NCBI GenBank assembly: GCA_902518595.1
Contig: CABYGR010000007.1
Coordinates: 1-41,967 of the forward strand
Direction of reading: 5' to 3'
Source of the DNA: an uncultured Pelagibacteraceae bacterium
GTDB taxonomy: Bacteria > Pseudomonadota > Alphaproteobacteria > Pelagibacterales > Pelagibacteraceae
DNA length: 41,967 nucleotides
Position 1 is the stretch's first letter. Each line of letters begins with the position of its first letter. Below are positions 1 to 9,589 of the stretch, piece after piece. Both the position numbers and the translations under genes were made by a program. The notes under the pieces are model-generated. The model did no database searches. It was not told the origin of the DNA and was given only the letters and a program-made list of their open reading frames with translations.

Positions 1-208
1 TTACTACACTTAGTGGTTTATCTTTTAACTTTAAACCATCAATATCAATACTTTCTAATAAAACTGTGGAATTTTTATACTGAACTATTTGAACTATTAA
101 TAAATTCTTATTCTCAGAGATTTTTAAAAGATTATTTTCTTTTTTATCTTCATGATCACCAAATTGACCTGTTGAATGAACATTTGCTAAGGCTGATATC
201 AAGCTCAT
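1..208 (-). CDS. soxG: Sarcosine oxidase gamma subunit, 3' part outside window
   Basis: The first 69 codons of a reading frame that leaves the window at position 1. The ATG at 206-208 overlaps the soxA stop (TGA at 205-207) as ATGA, the usual sign of translational coupling in a soxBDAG operon. The visible protein starts [18 protein letters not shown] and continues through a hydrophobic beta stretch (LLIVQIVQY) to [12 protein letters not shown], which resembles the N-terminal part of SoxG. In the family, gamma is the small structural subunit of heterotetrameric sarcosine oxidase (or MgdD of N-methylglutamate dehydrogenase) and carries a GcvT-like fold. Identity rests mainly on gene order plus this short stretch; the C-terminal part cannot be seen. 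Confidence 0.75.
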   Translation of the reverse strand, partial: MSLISALANVHSTGQFGDHEDKKENNLLKISENKNLLIVQIVQYKNSTVLLESIDIDGLKLKDKPLSVV

Positions 209-3201
209 GATCTAACCCTCTCACCCTTTGGATCAACATAATGTGAAGAAACTATCTCAACTGGAATTACTTTATTTTTAAGTGGAGACATCACAAATAA
301 TTTTTCACCAATCATGTTTTTCCCATCTTTCAATATTGCTAAAGAAAATGGATTGTCATACTCAACACTCCAACAAGAAGCTGAAATATAACCTAATTTT
401 GGATTTGGTAATGGAGCATTTGAATCTTTAACTAAATGTGATCCTTCTGGAATACTTGTTTTTTTATCTAAAGGAACCACTCCAACAACTTTATGTCTAT
501 CTTCAGCTGTAAATGCATCTCTTGTTAAAGATCTTTTGCCTATAAAATCTTTCTTTTTACTTACTAATCCTTCAAGAGAATTGTCATAAGGAATTGTTCT
601 TCCATCAAGCTCAGAACCAGCAACGTGCCCCATTTCAATTCTTAGAGTTGATAAAGCCTCTGTTCCATATGGTTGAATTTTAAATTCTTGTCCAACTTCA
701 ATAATTTTTTCCCACATAAAGTTTCCATTATCAGACTCTACGTTTACTTCATATGCAAGCTCTCCAGAAAATGAAATTCTAAAAATTCTAGCCTTAATTC
801 CAAATAAGTCTGCCTCCATGTAACCCATAAAAGGTAATCCCACATTTGATACGTCAGAATTTGGAAATAATTTTTGTAGTAAGTCTCTTGATTTAGGTCC
901 AGCAATTGCAGCACCCGCCCATTGTTCTGTTGTTGAAACTACATTTACATTTAATTCTGGCCATACTAGTTGCAAATAATATTCTAAATGGGAAAGAACA
1001 TTTGCAGCTTGTGCAGTGGTAGTTGTCATGTGGTAGTGATTTTCTGAAATTCTTGTAGTTGTTCCATCATCCATAACAATACCATCTTCTCTTAACATTA
1101 CACCGTATCTTGCTTTGCCAACTGGCAACTTTAACCAAGCATTTGTATAAACTCTATTAAGAAGCTCTGCTGCATCTGGGCCTTTAATATCTATTTTACC
1201 TAATGTAGTTACATCACACACACCTACATTTGTTCTTACATTTTTTGCTTCTCTTTTTGATCCTTCAAATAAATTTTCATCCCCTTGTTTATAATATCTA
1301 GGTCTCAACCACACACCGGCATCAACAAAAACAGCATTATTTTTTTCATGCCATGAGTGCATTGGAGATCTTCTTGTTGGTTTTGAATTTTTTCCAACTT
1401 CCCTTCCAACAATTGCGCCAATTGAAACTGGTGAATATGGTGGTCTAAAAGTTGTGTGTCCAATAGCTGGTACTACTTTATTTTCAATATTAGATACTAG
1501 TTGTAAGCCATTTAAATTGCTTGTTTTACCTTGGTCAGTTGCCATACCAAGAGTGGTATATCTTTTTACATGTTCAATTGATCGATAACCTTCTTTAAGT
1601 GCTATCTCAATATCAGATACTGCAACATCATTTTGAAAATCTAAAAATCTTTTATAATTCTTTCCCTTAGGTAATGGTACACACCAAAATTTATCGTGTT
1701 TTGTTGATTTCTTTTCAACAATATTTGGAAAAGAAATTTTGTTATCTTTTTTTGTAATTTTTTTTGATAACTCATAACCAGTTTCAAAAGAGCTTTTTAA
1801 AGTTTCGTCTAAATTATAGGATCCATTTGCAGCACCTAGTGTTGTTTCATTTTGCTTTGATACACCTGGAACAAATGCATCAATATCTTCATTAAATTTT
1901 GTTTTATTTCCTGATTGAGATGCTAAATGAATTGTTGGAGTCCAAAAACCAGAAACACATATACAGTCACACTTGATACTTTCTACTGCTCCAATTTGTT
2001 CTTTATCATCTGAAATCATGGCGATATCTGCCGATTTTACTTTTTTATACCCTTGAGCAGCCACTACTACATGAGAAAATTTAATATTAATTCCCAAATT
2101 TTTTGCTTCATCGACTATTTCAGATTGAGGATTTTTTCTCGTATCTAAAATGATTGGATCAATACCATTTTTTTTAAATTCAATAGCAGTTTCGTAACCA
2201 CTATCATTGTTAGTAAAAACTAAAGGATTTCTTCCAACTAACACCCCATAAACTTTTAGATACTCTTTTGCTGCTGATGAAAGCATTACCCCTGGAGTAT
2301 CATTATTGCCGAACACTATTGGTCTTTCGATTGAACCAGAAGAAATTAAAACTTCTTTTGCTCTGATATACCAAAGTTTTTGTTTTGGATGAAACTTTTT
2401 TGTTTTTGGTAAATGATCACTAATTCTCTCGGACATTACTAGCATGTTATGATCATAATAACCAAACACTTGTGATCTATTTTTAACAGTCACATTAGGC
2501 ATTTCTCTTAGTTCAGCAATAATTCCTTCAGCCCATTCTTTACCCGATTTATTTCCAATATTTACCTCGCTTGTTAAAAGCGTACCACCAAATCTAGATT
2601 TATCTTCAGCTAGGATAACTCTTGCACCATTTTTTGCTGCAGCATATGCGCTTGCTAATCCTGATGGACCTGAACCGGCAATTAGCAAGTCACAATATTC
2701 ATATTTATGTTCATATTTTTCTTTGTCATGCTTTGTTGAGGCAACACCTAAGCCTGCTGCTTTTCTAATAAATGGTTCATAGACTTTATACCAAAAACTT
2801 TTTGGCCACATAAATGTTTTGTAATAAAATCCTGCTGGAAGAAATATTTTTAAAAAATTATTAATTGCTCCAATATCAAAATTAACACTTGGCCAACAAT
2901 TTACACTAGTTGCTTCCAATCCATCAAAAAGCTCTTGTTCAGTGGCTTTAATATTTGGTTCAGTTTCACCATTTCTGAACAATTGAACAATTGCGTAAGG
3001 TTCATCAACCCCTGCTCCAAAAAAGCCTCTTGGTCTATGATATTTAAAACTTCTACCAATTAAATGAATTCCATTGGCTATTAATGCTGAAGCTAAAGTG
3101 TCTCCTTCATAGCCATAATAAGTTTTACCATTAAACTTAAATGAAAGCTTTTTATCTCTATTGATTAGTCCAACATTTTCTAACCTAAAACTTTGAGTCA
3201 T
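205..3201 (-). CDS. soxA: Sarcosine oxidase alpha subunit (or MgdC-type), 998 aa
   Basis: Large flavoprotein subunit of heterotetrameric sarcosine oxidase, which demethylates sarcosine and passes the C1 unit to THF as 5,10-methylene-THF. Visible parts: an N-terminal ferredoxin-like/molybdopterin-type segment ([11 protein letters not shown] near residues 50-59), a dinucleotide-binding GSGPSG at 176-181 opening the NAD/FAD domain, and from about residue 600 a GcvT (aminomethyltransferase) domain that ends the protein. Length matches the family (about 970-1000 aa). The start ATG overlaps the soxD stop as TAATG; the stop overlaps soxG as ATGA. The close relative MgdC of N-methylglutamate dehydrogenase has the same architecture and cannot be excluded by eye, which matters because gmaS and mgsABC lie in this window. 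Confidence 0.9.
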   Translation of the reverse strand: MTQSFRLENVGLINRDKKLSFKFNGKTYYGYEGDTLASALIANGIHLIGRSFKYHRPRGFFGAGVDEPYAIVQLFRNGETEPNIKATEQELFDGLEATSVNCWPSVNFDIGAINNFLKIFLPAGFYYKTFMWPKSFWYKVYEPFIRKAAGLGVASTKHDKEKYEHKYEYCDLLIAGSGPSGLASAYAAAKNGARVILAEDKSRFGGTLLTSEVNIGNKSGKEWAEGIIAELREMPNVTVKNRSQVFGYYDHNMLVMSERISDHLPKTKKFHPKQKLWYIRAKEVLISSGSIERPIVFGNNDTPGVMLSSAAKEYLKVYGVLVGRNPLVFTNNDSGYETAIEFKKNGIDPIILDTRKNPQSEIVDEAKNLGINIKFSHVVVAAQGYKKVKSADIAMISDDKEQIGAVESIKCDCICVSGFWTPTIHLASQSGNKTKFNEDIDAFVPGVSKQNETTLGAANGSYNLDETLKSSFETGYELSKKITKKDNKISFPNIVEKKSTKHDKFWCVPLPKGKNYKRFLDFQNDVAVSDIEIALKEGYRSIEHVKRYTTLGMATDQGKTSNLNGLQLVSNIENKVVPAIGHTTFRPPYSPVSIGAIVGREVGKNSKPTRRSPMHSWHEKNNAVFVDAGVWLRPRYYKQGDENLFEGSKREAKNVRTNVGVCDVTTLGKIDIKGPDAAELLNRVYTNAWLKLPVGKARYGVMLREDGIVMDDGTTTRISENHYHMTTTTAQAANVLSHLEYYLQLVWPELNVNVVSTTEQWAGAAIAGPKSRDLLQKLFPNSDVSNVGLPFMGYMEADLFGIKARIFRISFSGELAYEVNVESDNGNFMWEKIIEVGQEFKIQPYGTEALSTLRIEMGHVAGSELDGRTIPYDNSLEGLVSKKKDFIGKRSLTRDAFTAEDRHKVVGVVPLDKKTSIPEGSHLVKDSNAPLPNPKLGYISASCWSVEYDNPFSLAILKDGKNMIGEKLFVMSPLKNKVIPVEIVSSHYVDPKGERVRS

Positions 3202-3470
3202 TATGAAATTTCCTCATTAGCTTTTAAAGTATCAAAAATTTCATGAGTGGCTGTGTCTCTTTCAACTTTGATCCATTGTCGACAACCTGATAAATGTTGC
3301 CACAACTCCCAATGTTTACCTCTTAAACTTTTTCTATTATAAACGAAGTTATCCCAATCTTGATCTGATATTTCTTTATTTAGTTCTGGTCTTTTAACAC
3401 TTGCATCGCCACCATAAGAAAACTCATTTTGTGATCTCATTCCACAGTGAGGACATTTGATATGAAGCAT
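3201..3470 (-). CDS. soxD: Sarcosine oxidase delta subunit, 89 aa
   Basis: Small zinc-binding subunit of heterotetrameric sarcosine oxidase. The N-terminus MLHIKCPHCG provides C6 and C9, and H59 with C63 (HLSGC) completes a likely CxxC...HxxxC zinc site, the pattern known for SoxD. Length (89 aa) is normal; the family is about 90-100 aa. It starts directly after the soxB TAA with no gap and its stop overlaps the soxA ATG (TAATG), so all four subunits appear translationally coupled. The paralogous MgdB of N-methylglutamate dehydrogenase would look the same. Confidence 0.9.
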   Translation of the reverse strand: MLHIKCPHCGMRSQNEFSYGGDASVKRPELNKEISDQDWDNFVYNRKSLRGKHWELWQHLSGCRQWIKVERDTATHEIFDTLKANEEIS

Positions 3471-4727
3471 TTATGAAATCCAGGTTTTTGTTCCAAGTCC
3501 TTTTTCGTCGAGTAAGTGACCTGTTTTAAACCTACTTAAACTATATCCTGCATTTAAATCATGAACTCGATCTTGCGCTATAGTGTGAGCAAAAGTCCAT
3601 CCAGATGCTGGAGTAGCTTTAAACCCACCATAACACCAACCACAATTTAAATATAAACCCTCAATATGTGTTTTATCTATAATCGGTGAGCCATCCATTG
3701 ACATATCCATTATTCCGCCCCAAGTTCTAAGCATCTTTAATTTACTTAGGAATGGCATCATTGCAATTCCTTCTGTTAATACGTGTTGTAATGTTGGCAG
3801 ATTTCCTCTCTGTGCATAACTATTGTAACCATCTAAGTCTCCACCCATAACCATTTCACCTTTGTCTGATTGACTTATATAAAAATGTCCTGCCCCAAAA
3901 GTAACTACTCTATCTAAAATTGGTTTAACTGGTTCTGAAACACATGCTTGAAGAAGATGAGTTTCAATAGGTAAAGTCATATTAAGTTTGTCTGCTAAAA
4001 TATTTGTACTGCCAGCAACACATAAACCTATTTTTTTAGTTTTGATATCTCCACGCGATGTTCTAACACCCTCTATTTTTCCACCTGAAACATTAAAACC
4101 TGTTACTTCACAATTTTGAATTATATCAACTCCCATTGAGTCTGCTTGTCTTGCATAACCCCATGCTACTGCATCATGCCTTGCGGTCCCTGCACTTGGC
4201 TGCATTAGTCCACCAAAAATTGGAAATCTAACATTTTCAGAAAAGTCAGCCATTGGAATAATTTCTCTTACTTGTTCTCTATCTAGTAACTCTGCATCAA
4301 TACCATTCAACCGCATTGAGTTTCCTCTTCTAGCATAAACATTCATTTGCGCATCTGAATGAGCAAGGTTAATAATTCCTCTTGGAGAAAACATAACATT
4401 ATAGTTTAAATCTTGGCTCATCTTTCTCCATAAATCCATTCCAAATTCACTAAACAATGCATTGTCATCATGCATATAGTTTGATCTTATTATTGTTGTA
4501 TTACGACCAACGTTTCCTCCACCAATCCACCCTTTTTCTATGATGGCTACATTGGTAATATTTTGCTCTTTTGCTAGATAATATGCGGTAGCTAGACCAT
4601 GACCTCCACCTCCAATAATAACGACGTCGTATTCTTTTTTAGGAGATGGGTCTTTCCAAGCTAAATCCCATTTTTCATGATTAGAAAAGGCATTTTTGAT
4701 TAGACTAAATATTGAATATTTTTGCAT
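3471..4727 (-). CDS. soxB: Sarcosine oxidase beta subunit (or MgdA-type), 418 aa
   Basis: Catalytic flavin subunit of heterotetrameric sarcosine oxidase. It opens with the family-typical MQKYSIFSLIKNA, followed by the Rossmann FAD motif VVIIGGGGHGLATAYYLA (glycines at about 39-44) and an ExG-type strand (AIIEKGWIGGGNVGRN). H184 in the TARHDAVAWGYA stretch is the likely covalent FMN attachment histidine known from the family. The C-terminal GGIMDMSMDGSPIID and GCWYG-like GWCYGGFKATP segments are also typical. It is the first gene of the soxBDAG operon, divergent from fhs. Substrate could be sarcosine or N-methylglutamate; gene order does not distinguish them. Confidence 0.9.
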   Translation of the reverse strand: MQKYSIFSLIKNAFSNHEKWDLAWKDPSPKKEYDVVIIGGGGHGLATAYYLAKEQNITNVAIIEKGWIGGGNVGRNTTIIRSNYMHDDNALFSEFGMDLWRKMSQDLNYNVMFSPRGIINLAHSDAQMNVYARRGNSMRLNGIDAELLDREQVREIIPMADFSENVRFPIFGGLMQPSAGTARHDAVAWGYARQADSMGVDIIQNCEVTGFNVSGGKIEGVRTSRGDIKTKKIGLCVAGSTNILADKLNMTLPIETHLLQACVSEPVKPILDRVVTFGAGHFYISQSDKGEMVMGGDLDGYNSYAQRGNLPTLQHVLTEGIAMMPFLSKLKMLRTWGGIMDMSMDGSPIIDKTHIEGLYLNCGWCYGGFKATPASGWTFAHTIAQDRVHDLNAGYSLSRFKTGHLLDEKGLGTKTWIS

Positions 4728-4852
4728 TCGTAAATTTTATAATAATAAATATAAATAGTTCATATTTTTTTTATATATAATTTTTAGATATTTCCAAAGG
4801 CCTTAAAAAGAGATACTAATCGACAAATTTTAATATTTATATAGGACTTTAG
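4728..4852. promoter_or_regulatory. Divergent control region between soxB and fhs
   Basis: 125 bases shared by the divergent soxB and fhs genes, so promoters for both must lie here or reach into the genes. It is almost purely A/T except for a short island around 4793-4825 that holds the palindrome AAGGCCTT (4797-4804). A TCGACA hexamer at 4820-4825 is close to a -35 box, but no -10 lies at 17 bases. AGGA before the fhs ATG can act as a ribosome binding site. I see no confident promoter or riboswitch. Confidence 0.35.
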
Positions 4853-6538
4853 ATGAACAAAATTAAAACAGATATCCAAATAGCAAGAATGGCAAAAATG
4901 AAACCTATAAAACAGGTTTTATCTAAATTAAAAGTACCTGATAATAGTTTTGCTTTTAGTCCACAAGGAAGACATATCGCTAAACTCAATTTAGAATATA
5001 TAAATACTTTAAATAAAAAAAAAGATGGAAAGCTTATTTTAGTAACTGCAATAAATCCTACTCCTGCTGGAGAAGGCAAAACTACAGTTTCAGTTGGTCT
5101 ATCTGATGGGCTTAATAAAATTGGTAAGAAATCTATTGTTTGTTTAAGAGAACCAAGTTTGGGTCCATCATTTGGTGTTAAAGGCGGAGCTGCGGGTGGA
5201 GGTTATGCTCAGGTGGTTCCTATGGAGCAAATTAATTTACATTTCACTGGTGACTTTCATGCAATCACTTCAGCTCACAATTTGTTATCTGCTTTAATTG
5301 ATAATCACATTTATTGGGGTAATAAATTAAATATAGATATTAGACGTGTAGTTTGGAACAGAGTAATGGATATGAATGATCGTTCTCTAAGATCAATTGT
5401 AGTTGATTTAGGAGGAGTAGCTAATGGATATCCAAGACAAGATGGTTTTGATATAACAGTAGCATCAGAGATAATGGCTATTTTTTGCTTATCAAAAAAT
5501 TTAAAAGATCTCGAGAATAGAATAGGAAATATAACCATTGGATATACTAGAGATAAGAAACCTATTTATGCAAAAGATCTAAAGGCTCAAGGACCAATGA
5601 CTGTACTTTTGTATAGAGCTTTCAGACCAAATGTTGTTCAAACTTTAGAAAATAATCCTGCAATAATTCATGGTGGTCCATTTGCAAATATTGCTCACGG
5701 ATGTAATTCGCTTCTTGCAACCAAAACTGCTCTTAAACTATCAGACTATGTTGTGACTGAGGCTGGTTTCGGTGCAGATTTAGGTGCAGAAAAGTTTATT
5801 AATATTAAATGTAGAAAATCAGGATTAAAACCTTCTTGCATTGTAATTGTAGCAACTATTAGAGCTTTAAAAATGCATGGTGGATTAGATAAACATCAAT
5901 TAAAGAAAGAAAATATGTCAGCATTAATAAAAGGTATGATTAATTTAGAGAGGCATATAAATAATATGAAAAAGTTTGGTGTTCCTGTTACCGTTGCTAT
6001 TAATAAATTTGTAAATGATACTCGTAAAGAAGAAAATGCTATAATTGATTTTTGTAAAAGCATGGGCATCAAAGCTAACTTATGCACACATTGGTCTGAT
6101 GGAAGTAAAGGTACAAAAGAACTAGCAAAGACAGTTGTGCAATTATCTTCAAAAAAAAATAATAAATTTAGATATCTTTATGATAGTAAACTTCCATTAT
6201 TTAAAAAAATAGAAAAAATTGCTATAGAACTTTATAAAGCTAGTGAAGTTGTTGCGGATACAAAAATCAGAATTCAATTAAAAGAATTTGAGTCAATGGG
6301 TTATAAGAATTTACCTATATGTATTGCTAAGACACAATATAGTTTTTCTACAGATCCAAATTTAAAAGGTGCCCCTACAGATCATGTTATGCAAATAAGA
6401 GGTTTAAGACTATCATCTGGAGCTGAGTTTATAGTTGTTTTTTGTGGTTCTATAAACACTATGCCTGGTTTACCAAAAGTTCCAGCTGCTGAAAATATAA
6501 AGTTAAACTCTAATAATGAAATAGAAGGTTTGTTTTAA
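4853..6538 (+). CDS. fhs: Formate-tetrahydrofolate ligase, 561 aa
   Basis: ATP-dependent interconversion of formate plus THF with 10-formyl-THF. The P-loop-like TPAGEGKTT lies at residues 70-78, followed by the strongly conserved [19 protein letters not shown] block (about 99-117) and the FTGDFHAI / [12 protein letters not shown] motifs characteristic of FTHFS. Length agrees with the family (about 555-560 aa). It lies head-to-head with soxBDAG and ends only 2 bases from the gpsA stop on the other strand. Next to a C1-releasing oxidase, the likely job is the reverse direction: converting 10-formyl-THF made from methylene-THF into formate and ATP. That direction is inference from context and from known SAR11 C1 oxidation. 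Confidence 0.97.
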   Translation: MNKIKTDIQIARMAKMKPIKQVLSKLKVPDNSFAFSPQGRHIAKLNLEYINTLNKKKDGKLILVTAINPTPAGEGKTTVSVGLSDGLNKIGKKSIVCLREPSLGPSFGVKGGAAGGGYAQVVPMEQINLHFTGDFHAITSAHNLLSALIDNHIYWGNKLNIDIRRVVWNRVMDMNDRSLRSIVVDLGGVANGYPRQDGFDITVASEIMAIFCLSKNLKDLENRIGNITIGYTRDKKPIYAKDLKAQGPMTVLLYRAFRPNVVQTLENNPAIIHGGPFANIAHGCNSLLATKTALKLSDYVVTEAGFGADLGAEKFINIKCRKSGLKPSCIVIVATIRALKMHGGLDKHQLKKENMSALIKGMINLERHINNMKKFGVPVTVAINKFVNDTRKEENAIIDFCKSMGIKANLCTHWSDGSKGTKELAKTVVQLSSKKNNKFRYLYDSKLPLFKKIEKIAIELYKASEVVADTKIRIQLKEFESMGYKNLPICIAKTQYSFSTDPNLKGAPTDHVMQIRGLRLSSGAEFIVVFCGSINTMPGLPKVPAAENIKLNSNNEIEGLF

Positions 6539-6540
6539 AA

Positions 6541-7569
6541 TTACCATCTTATTTCTAATTTTTTACTTTCGCAGATACAATCTATAACACTAATTAATAA
6601 AGGATATTCTTCTTTGCTAAATTCTTTAAGCACTTTTGGACCAATTGCAAAAGCTAGATCAGCTCCTTCAACAGTAACGTCTTTCATAAATTTTTTTTTT
6701 GCTTCAGTAAATAGATGTCCTTGTCCTAAGTAATACCCCATTTTACTATTTCTTCCTCCAGCAGAACTTACATATAAATCTCCAAGACCAGCAAGTCCAT
6801 ATGCTGTTTCTTCTTTGCCATTTAATTTTTTTGTTAAATTTTTCATTTCTGAGACAGCCTTATAAGCCAAAGATGCAGCTGTATTTAAAAAATACTTTTT
6901 CTTTATTTCTTCACTCAAGGATTTACTACTTAAGCCTTCTGATGCTCCTATTAACATAGAGTATATATTTTTAGTCGCCGCACAAACCTCTACTCCTATA
7001 AGATCTTCTGAATATTCAGTCGAGTAATATTGAGTAGAAATAATTTTTCCAATATTTTTTACTCTATTTAAATCTTCATTTGCAAGAACAACACTGCTAT
7101 TAATTCTATTAACTAAACCGTTTGCAAGACATGGTCCTCCCACTGCAGATATTTTAGGATTGTTAATACCTTTGGTTTTTAAAATATTACTTAATTTTTC
7201 TGCTAAAGTTTCAAATTTATTTTCAATAATAGTTAAACCTTTTGTTAATAAAAGTATGTCAGTTTTGTCATTGTAAAATTTAGATATTTCATCTCCAATC
7301 CAATCAATCCCTTTAGAGCTTACTCCAATTACTAAAAGATCAATATTATCTTTTACCTCATCATTAAATTCTGAAAATTTCAAAGCTTTAATATTTTTTG
7401 GTAGTTGACTTTTTAATATAGGATGAAAATTATTGAGATTGTTTATTTCTTCGATTACTTTATCTTCTAGAAAAGATCCAACCAAAAAAACTTGATTTGA
7501 ATTATCGGCACAAGGCACAGCAAAAGCTGATCCCATTGCTCCAGCTCCAATAATTACAATTTTTTTCAT
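6541..7569 (-). CDS. gpsA: Glycerol-3-phosphate dehydrogenase (GpsA-like), 342 aa
   Basis: NAD(P)-dependent G3P/DHAP oxidoreductase family. The N-terminal Rossmann motif is IVIIGAGAMGSAFA (residues 4-17). The C-terminal domain has GVEVCAATKNIYSMLIG, containing the family lysine, and AGLGDLYVSSAGGRNSKMG, a diverged form of the TGLGDL...SRN motif. The usual GPSFA segment reads GPCLANGL here, so this is a divergent member. It is the last gene of the glycerol operon, 3 bases after the DUF2160 gene, and no glpD is visible. In that context it may oxidise G3P to DHAP, although GpsA normally works biosynthetically; the direction is inferred. It could also be a G3P-dehydrogenase-like enzyme with another substrate. 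Confidence 0.85.
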   Translation of the reverse strand: MKKIVIIGAGAMGSAFAVPCADNSNQVFLVGSFLEDKVIEEINNLNNFHPILKSQLPKNIKALKFSEFNDEVKDNIDLLVIGVSSKGIDWIGDEISKFYNDKTDILLLTKGLTIIENKFETLAEKLSNILKTKGINNPKISAVGGPCLANGLVNRINSSVVLANEDLNRVKNIGKIISTQYYSTEYSEDLIGVEVCAATKNIYSMLIGASEGLSSKSLSEEIKKKYFLNTAASLAYKAVSEMKNLTKKLNGKEETAYGLAGLGDLYVSSAGGRNSKMGYYLGQGHLFTEAKKKFMKDVTVEGADLAFAIGPKVLKEFSKEEYPLLISVIDCICESKKLEIRW

Positions 7570-7572
7570 AAA

Positions 7573-7929
7573 TTATACGTATTTAAAGACAAATATTGCA
7601 AACATAGAGGATAAAAATGTAGCAATCCAAAGATTAAAATCTGTAAGACCTAACCAAGCCAGGTGAATAAATGCTGCACTAAGAAGTGAAACAAATAATC
7701 TGTCTCCTCTTGTTGTGTTTAATGTTAGTATTCCTTTTCTTGGGCTTCCACCTGGAACCTTTTTTTCCCAGAAATACATAACTGTGATGCAAAGAGCTAT
7801 AAAAATAAAAAAACTTGCTGTAGGCCAAGTCCAAGCCATCCATGTTATAAAATCAAAATCAAAAAGACCTTTTTCTTTTGGTTCGCCAACCGTAGACCAG
7901 CTAGATGCATATAGATTTGTAAAAATCAT
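7573..7929 (-). CDS. DUF2160-type small membrane protein of glycerol ABC operon, 118 aa
   Basis: Predicted inner-membrane protein with about three hydrophobic segments: FITWMAWTWPTASFFIFIALCITVMYFW, then a loop with the TTRGDRLF motif, then AAFIHLAWLGLTDFNLW and IATFLSSMFAIFVF. The WMAWTWPTA...TTRGDRLF...IHLAWLGLTD pattern is the one I associate with DUF2160 proteins found beside GlpPQ permeases in rhizobial-type glycerol transporters (sometimes called glpU). Its start overlaps the glpQ stop by 4 bases. Role unproven; a transporter accessory or assembly function is inferred from strict neighbourhood. Confidence 0.8.
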   Translation of the reverse strand: MIFTNLYASSWSTVGEPKEKGLFDFDFITWMAWTWPTASFFIFIALCITVMYFWEKKVPGGSPRKGILTLNTTRGDRLFVSLLSAAFIHLAWLGLTDFNLWIATFLSSMFAIFVFKYV

Positions 7930-8726
7930 ACTCTCCCCATTGCAAAACCTTTAGCAATATAATTTCTTACAAAGTAAATTACTACTGCTCCAGGTAAAAT
8001 AGTTAAGCTTCCCGCTGCTGCTAATAAACCAAGTTCATAACCTGAAGTACTTGAGGTTCTCGTCATTATAGCTGCAATTGGTTTAGCTATTGTAGCAGTA
8101 AGAGTTTTTGCCAACAATAATTCAACCCAAGAAAACATAAAACAGAAAAACATAGTAATACCTATTCCTGCAGCTATTGTAGGAATAAAAATTTTAAAGA
8201 AAAATTTAGGAAAAGAATAACCATCAACATATGCCGTTTCATCTAATTCTTTAGGAACAGAAGACATAAATCCTTCTAATATCCAAACAGCAAGAGGAAT
8301 ATTAAAAAGACAATGAGATAGCGCAATAGCTATATGAGTATCAAATAAATTTACTGATGAGTAAAATTGAAAGAAAGGTAAAGCAAAAACAGCTGGTGGA
8401 GCCATTCTGTTTGTTAAAAGCCAGAAAAATAAATGTTTGTCACCTAAAAATTTATATCTTGAAAAGGCATAGGCAGCAGGAAGTGCTGCAGATACAGAAA
8501 TTATAGTATTAAAAACTGTATACGTAATAGAATTTACATAACCCATATACCAGGTGCTATCTGTAAATATTGTTTTATAATTGTCTAAAGTAAAATCTTG
8601 TGGCCACAATGAATAAACATTTATAATTTCAGTAGTTGATTTAAATGACATATTTAGCAACCAATAAATAGGTAACATTAAAAAAATTATATAGAATGTT
8701 GGTACTACCCATTTTATTTTTTTCAT
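7926..8726 (-). CDS. glpQ: Glycerol ABC transporter permease, 266 aa
   Basis: Six-helix MalG-type inner-membrane permease with the EAA loop ELDETAYVDGYSFPKFFFKIFIP. I start it at the ATG at 8724-8726 rather than at a longer in-frame ATG at 8769-8771. The inner ATG overlaps the glpP stop as ATGA, is preceded by an AGGG ribosome binding site, and yields the normal N-terminus MKKIKWVVPTFYIIFLMLPIYWL; the longer form would overlap glpP by 49 bases. With GlpP it forms the membrane channel of the GlpSTPQV glycerol importer. It is followed by the DUF2160 gene with a 4-base overlap. Confidence 0.9.
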   Translation of the reverse strand: MKKIKWVVPTFYIIFLMLPIYWLLNMSFKSTTEIINVYSLWPQDFTLDNYKTIFTDSTWYMGYVNSITYTVFNTIISVSAALPAAYAFSRYKFLGDKHLFFWLLTNRMAPPAVFALPFFQFYSSVNLFDTHIAIALSHCLFNIPLAVWILEGFMSSVPKELDETAYVDGYSFPKFFFKIFIPTIAAGIGITMFFCFMFSWVELLLAKTLTATIAKPIAAIMTRTSSTSGYELGLLAAAGSLTILPGAVVIYFVRNYIAKGFAMGRV

Positions 8727-9589
8727 GTTCTGCCCTCGTCTTTCATCATTAAACTGTAAAAAACCCAACACATTAAAAGCACAATTAAAAAATAGATAAG
8801 TGACATAGCAGCTGCAGGTCCAAGATCAAATTGACCTAAGGCCATTTTTACTAAATCTAACGATAGAAAATTTGTTGCATTACCAGGGCCTCCTCCTGTT
8901 AAAACAAAAGGTTCAGTATAGATCATAAAGCTATCCATAAACCTTAAAAGTATAGCTAAAGTTAAAACTTTTTTCATTTTAGGTAGTTCGATATATCTAA
9001 AAATATCCCATCTACCAGCACCATCTATTTCTGCAGCTTGATAGTAAGCAGGCTGAATTGAATTTAAACCTGCGTAAGATAATAGAACAACTAAAGAAGT
9101 CCAATGCCAAACATCCATAAGAATAGTTGTGAACCAAGCATCTCCACTTTGTTGAGTAAAATTATAATCAAAACCAAGAGAATTTAAAGAATTTCCAAGA
9201 AAACCTATGTCAGGAAGAGCAAATATATTCCACATAGCTCCTACTACATTCCAAGGTATTAATAACGGCATTGACATTAAAATTAAACAAACAGGAACTC
9301 CCCAACCTTTTTTAGGCATAGTTAAAGCAATAGCTATACCTAAAGGTAACTGAATTAGAAGAATTATAAAAGTAAATATAAATTGTCTACCTAAAGATGA
9401 GTGAAATCTTTCGGAATGTAAAATTTCTTTAAACCATCTTGTTCCTTCCCATTGAAAAACGTTACTTCCAAAAGTTTCTTGAAAGGAATAATTAACAACA
9501 GTCATTAATGGCACTACAGCGTTAAATGCAACAAGTGCAAAAACAGGAATAACAAAGAACCAAGCTTTTTGATTAGATGTTTTGTTCAT
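8723..9589 (-). CDS. glpP: Glycerol ABC transporter permease, 288 aa
   Basis: MalF-type inner-membrane permease with about six hydrophobic helices, starting at FFVIPVFALVAFNAVVPLM. The EAA cytoplasmic loop, the contact site for the ATPases, is YYQAAEIDGAGRWDIFRYIELP. LTGGGPGNATNFLS near the C-terminus is typical of sugar/polyol permeases. Its start overlaps the glpT stop (TAATG) and its stop overlaps the glpQ start (ATGA). Partner of GlpQ. Assignment to glycerol rather than another polyol rests on the operon (GlpK, DUF2160, GpsA) and on resemblance to the rhizobial GlpSTPQV system. Confidence 0.9.
   Translation of the reverse strand: MNKTSNQKAWFFVIPVFALVAFNAVVPLMTVVNYSFQETFGSNVFQWEGTRWFKEILHSERFHSSLGRQFIFTFIILLIQLPLGIAIALTMPKKGWGVPVCLILMSMPLLIPWNVVGAMWNIFALPDIGFLGNSLNSLGFDYNFTQQSGDAWFTTILMDVWHWTSLVVLLSYAGLNSIQPAYYQAAEIDGAGRWDIFRYIELPKMKKVLTLAILLRFMDSFMIYTEPFVLTGGGPGNATNFLSLDLVKMALGQFDLGPAAAMSLIYFLIVLLMCWVFYSLMMKDEGRT

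Noticed and set aside
13-210. 65-residue plus-strand frame at the left edge
   Set aside because: It is the antisense of the soxG start, which has a coupled ATG and a sensible protein.
4728-4852. Folate or SAM type riboswitch before fhs
   Set aside because: The GC-containing island is only about 30 bases and I could not fold it into a known aptamer; a covariance search would decide.
8727-8771. Longer glpQ start
   Set aside because: It would overlap glpP by 49 bases; the ATG at 8726 has the ATGA overlap and a ribosome binding site.
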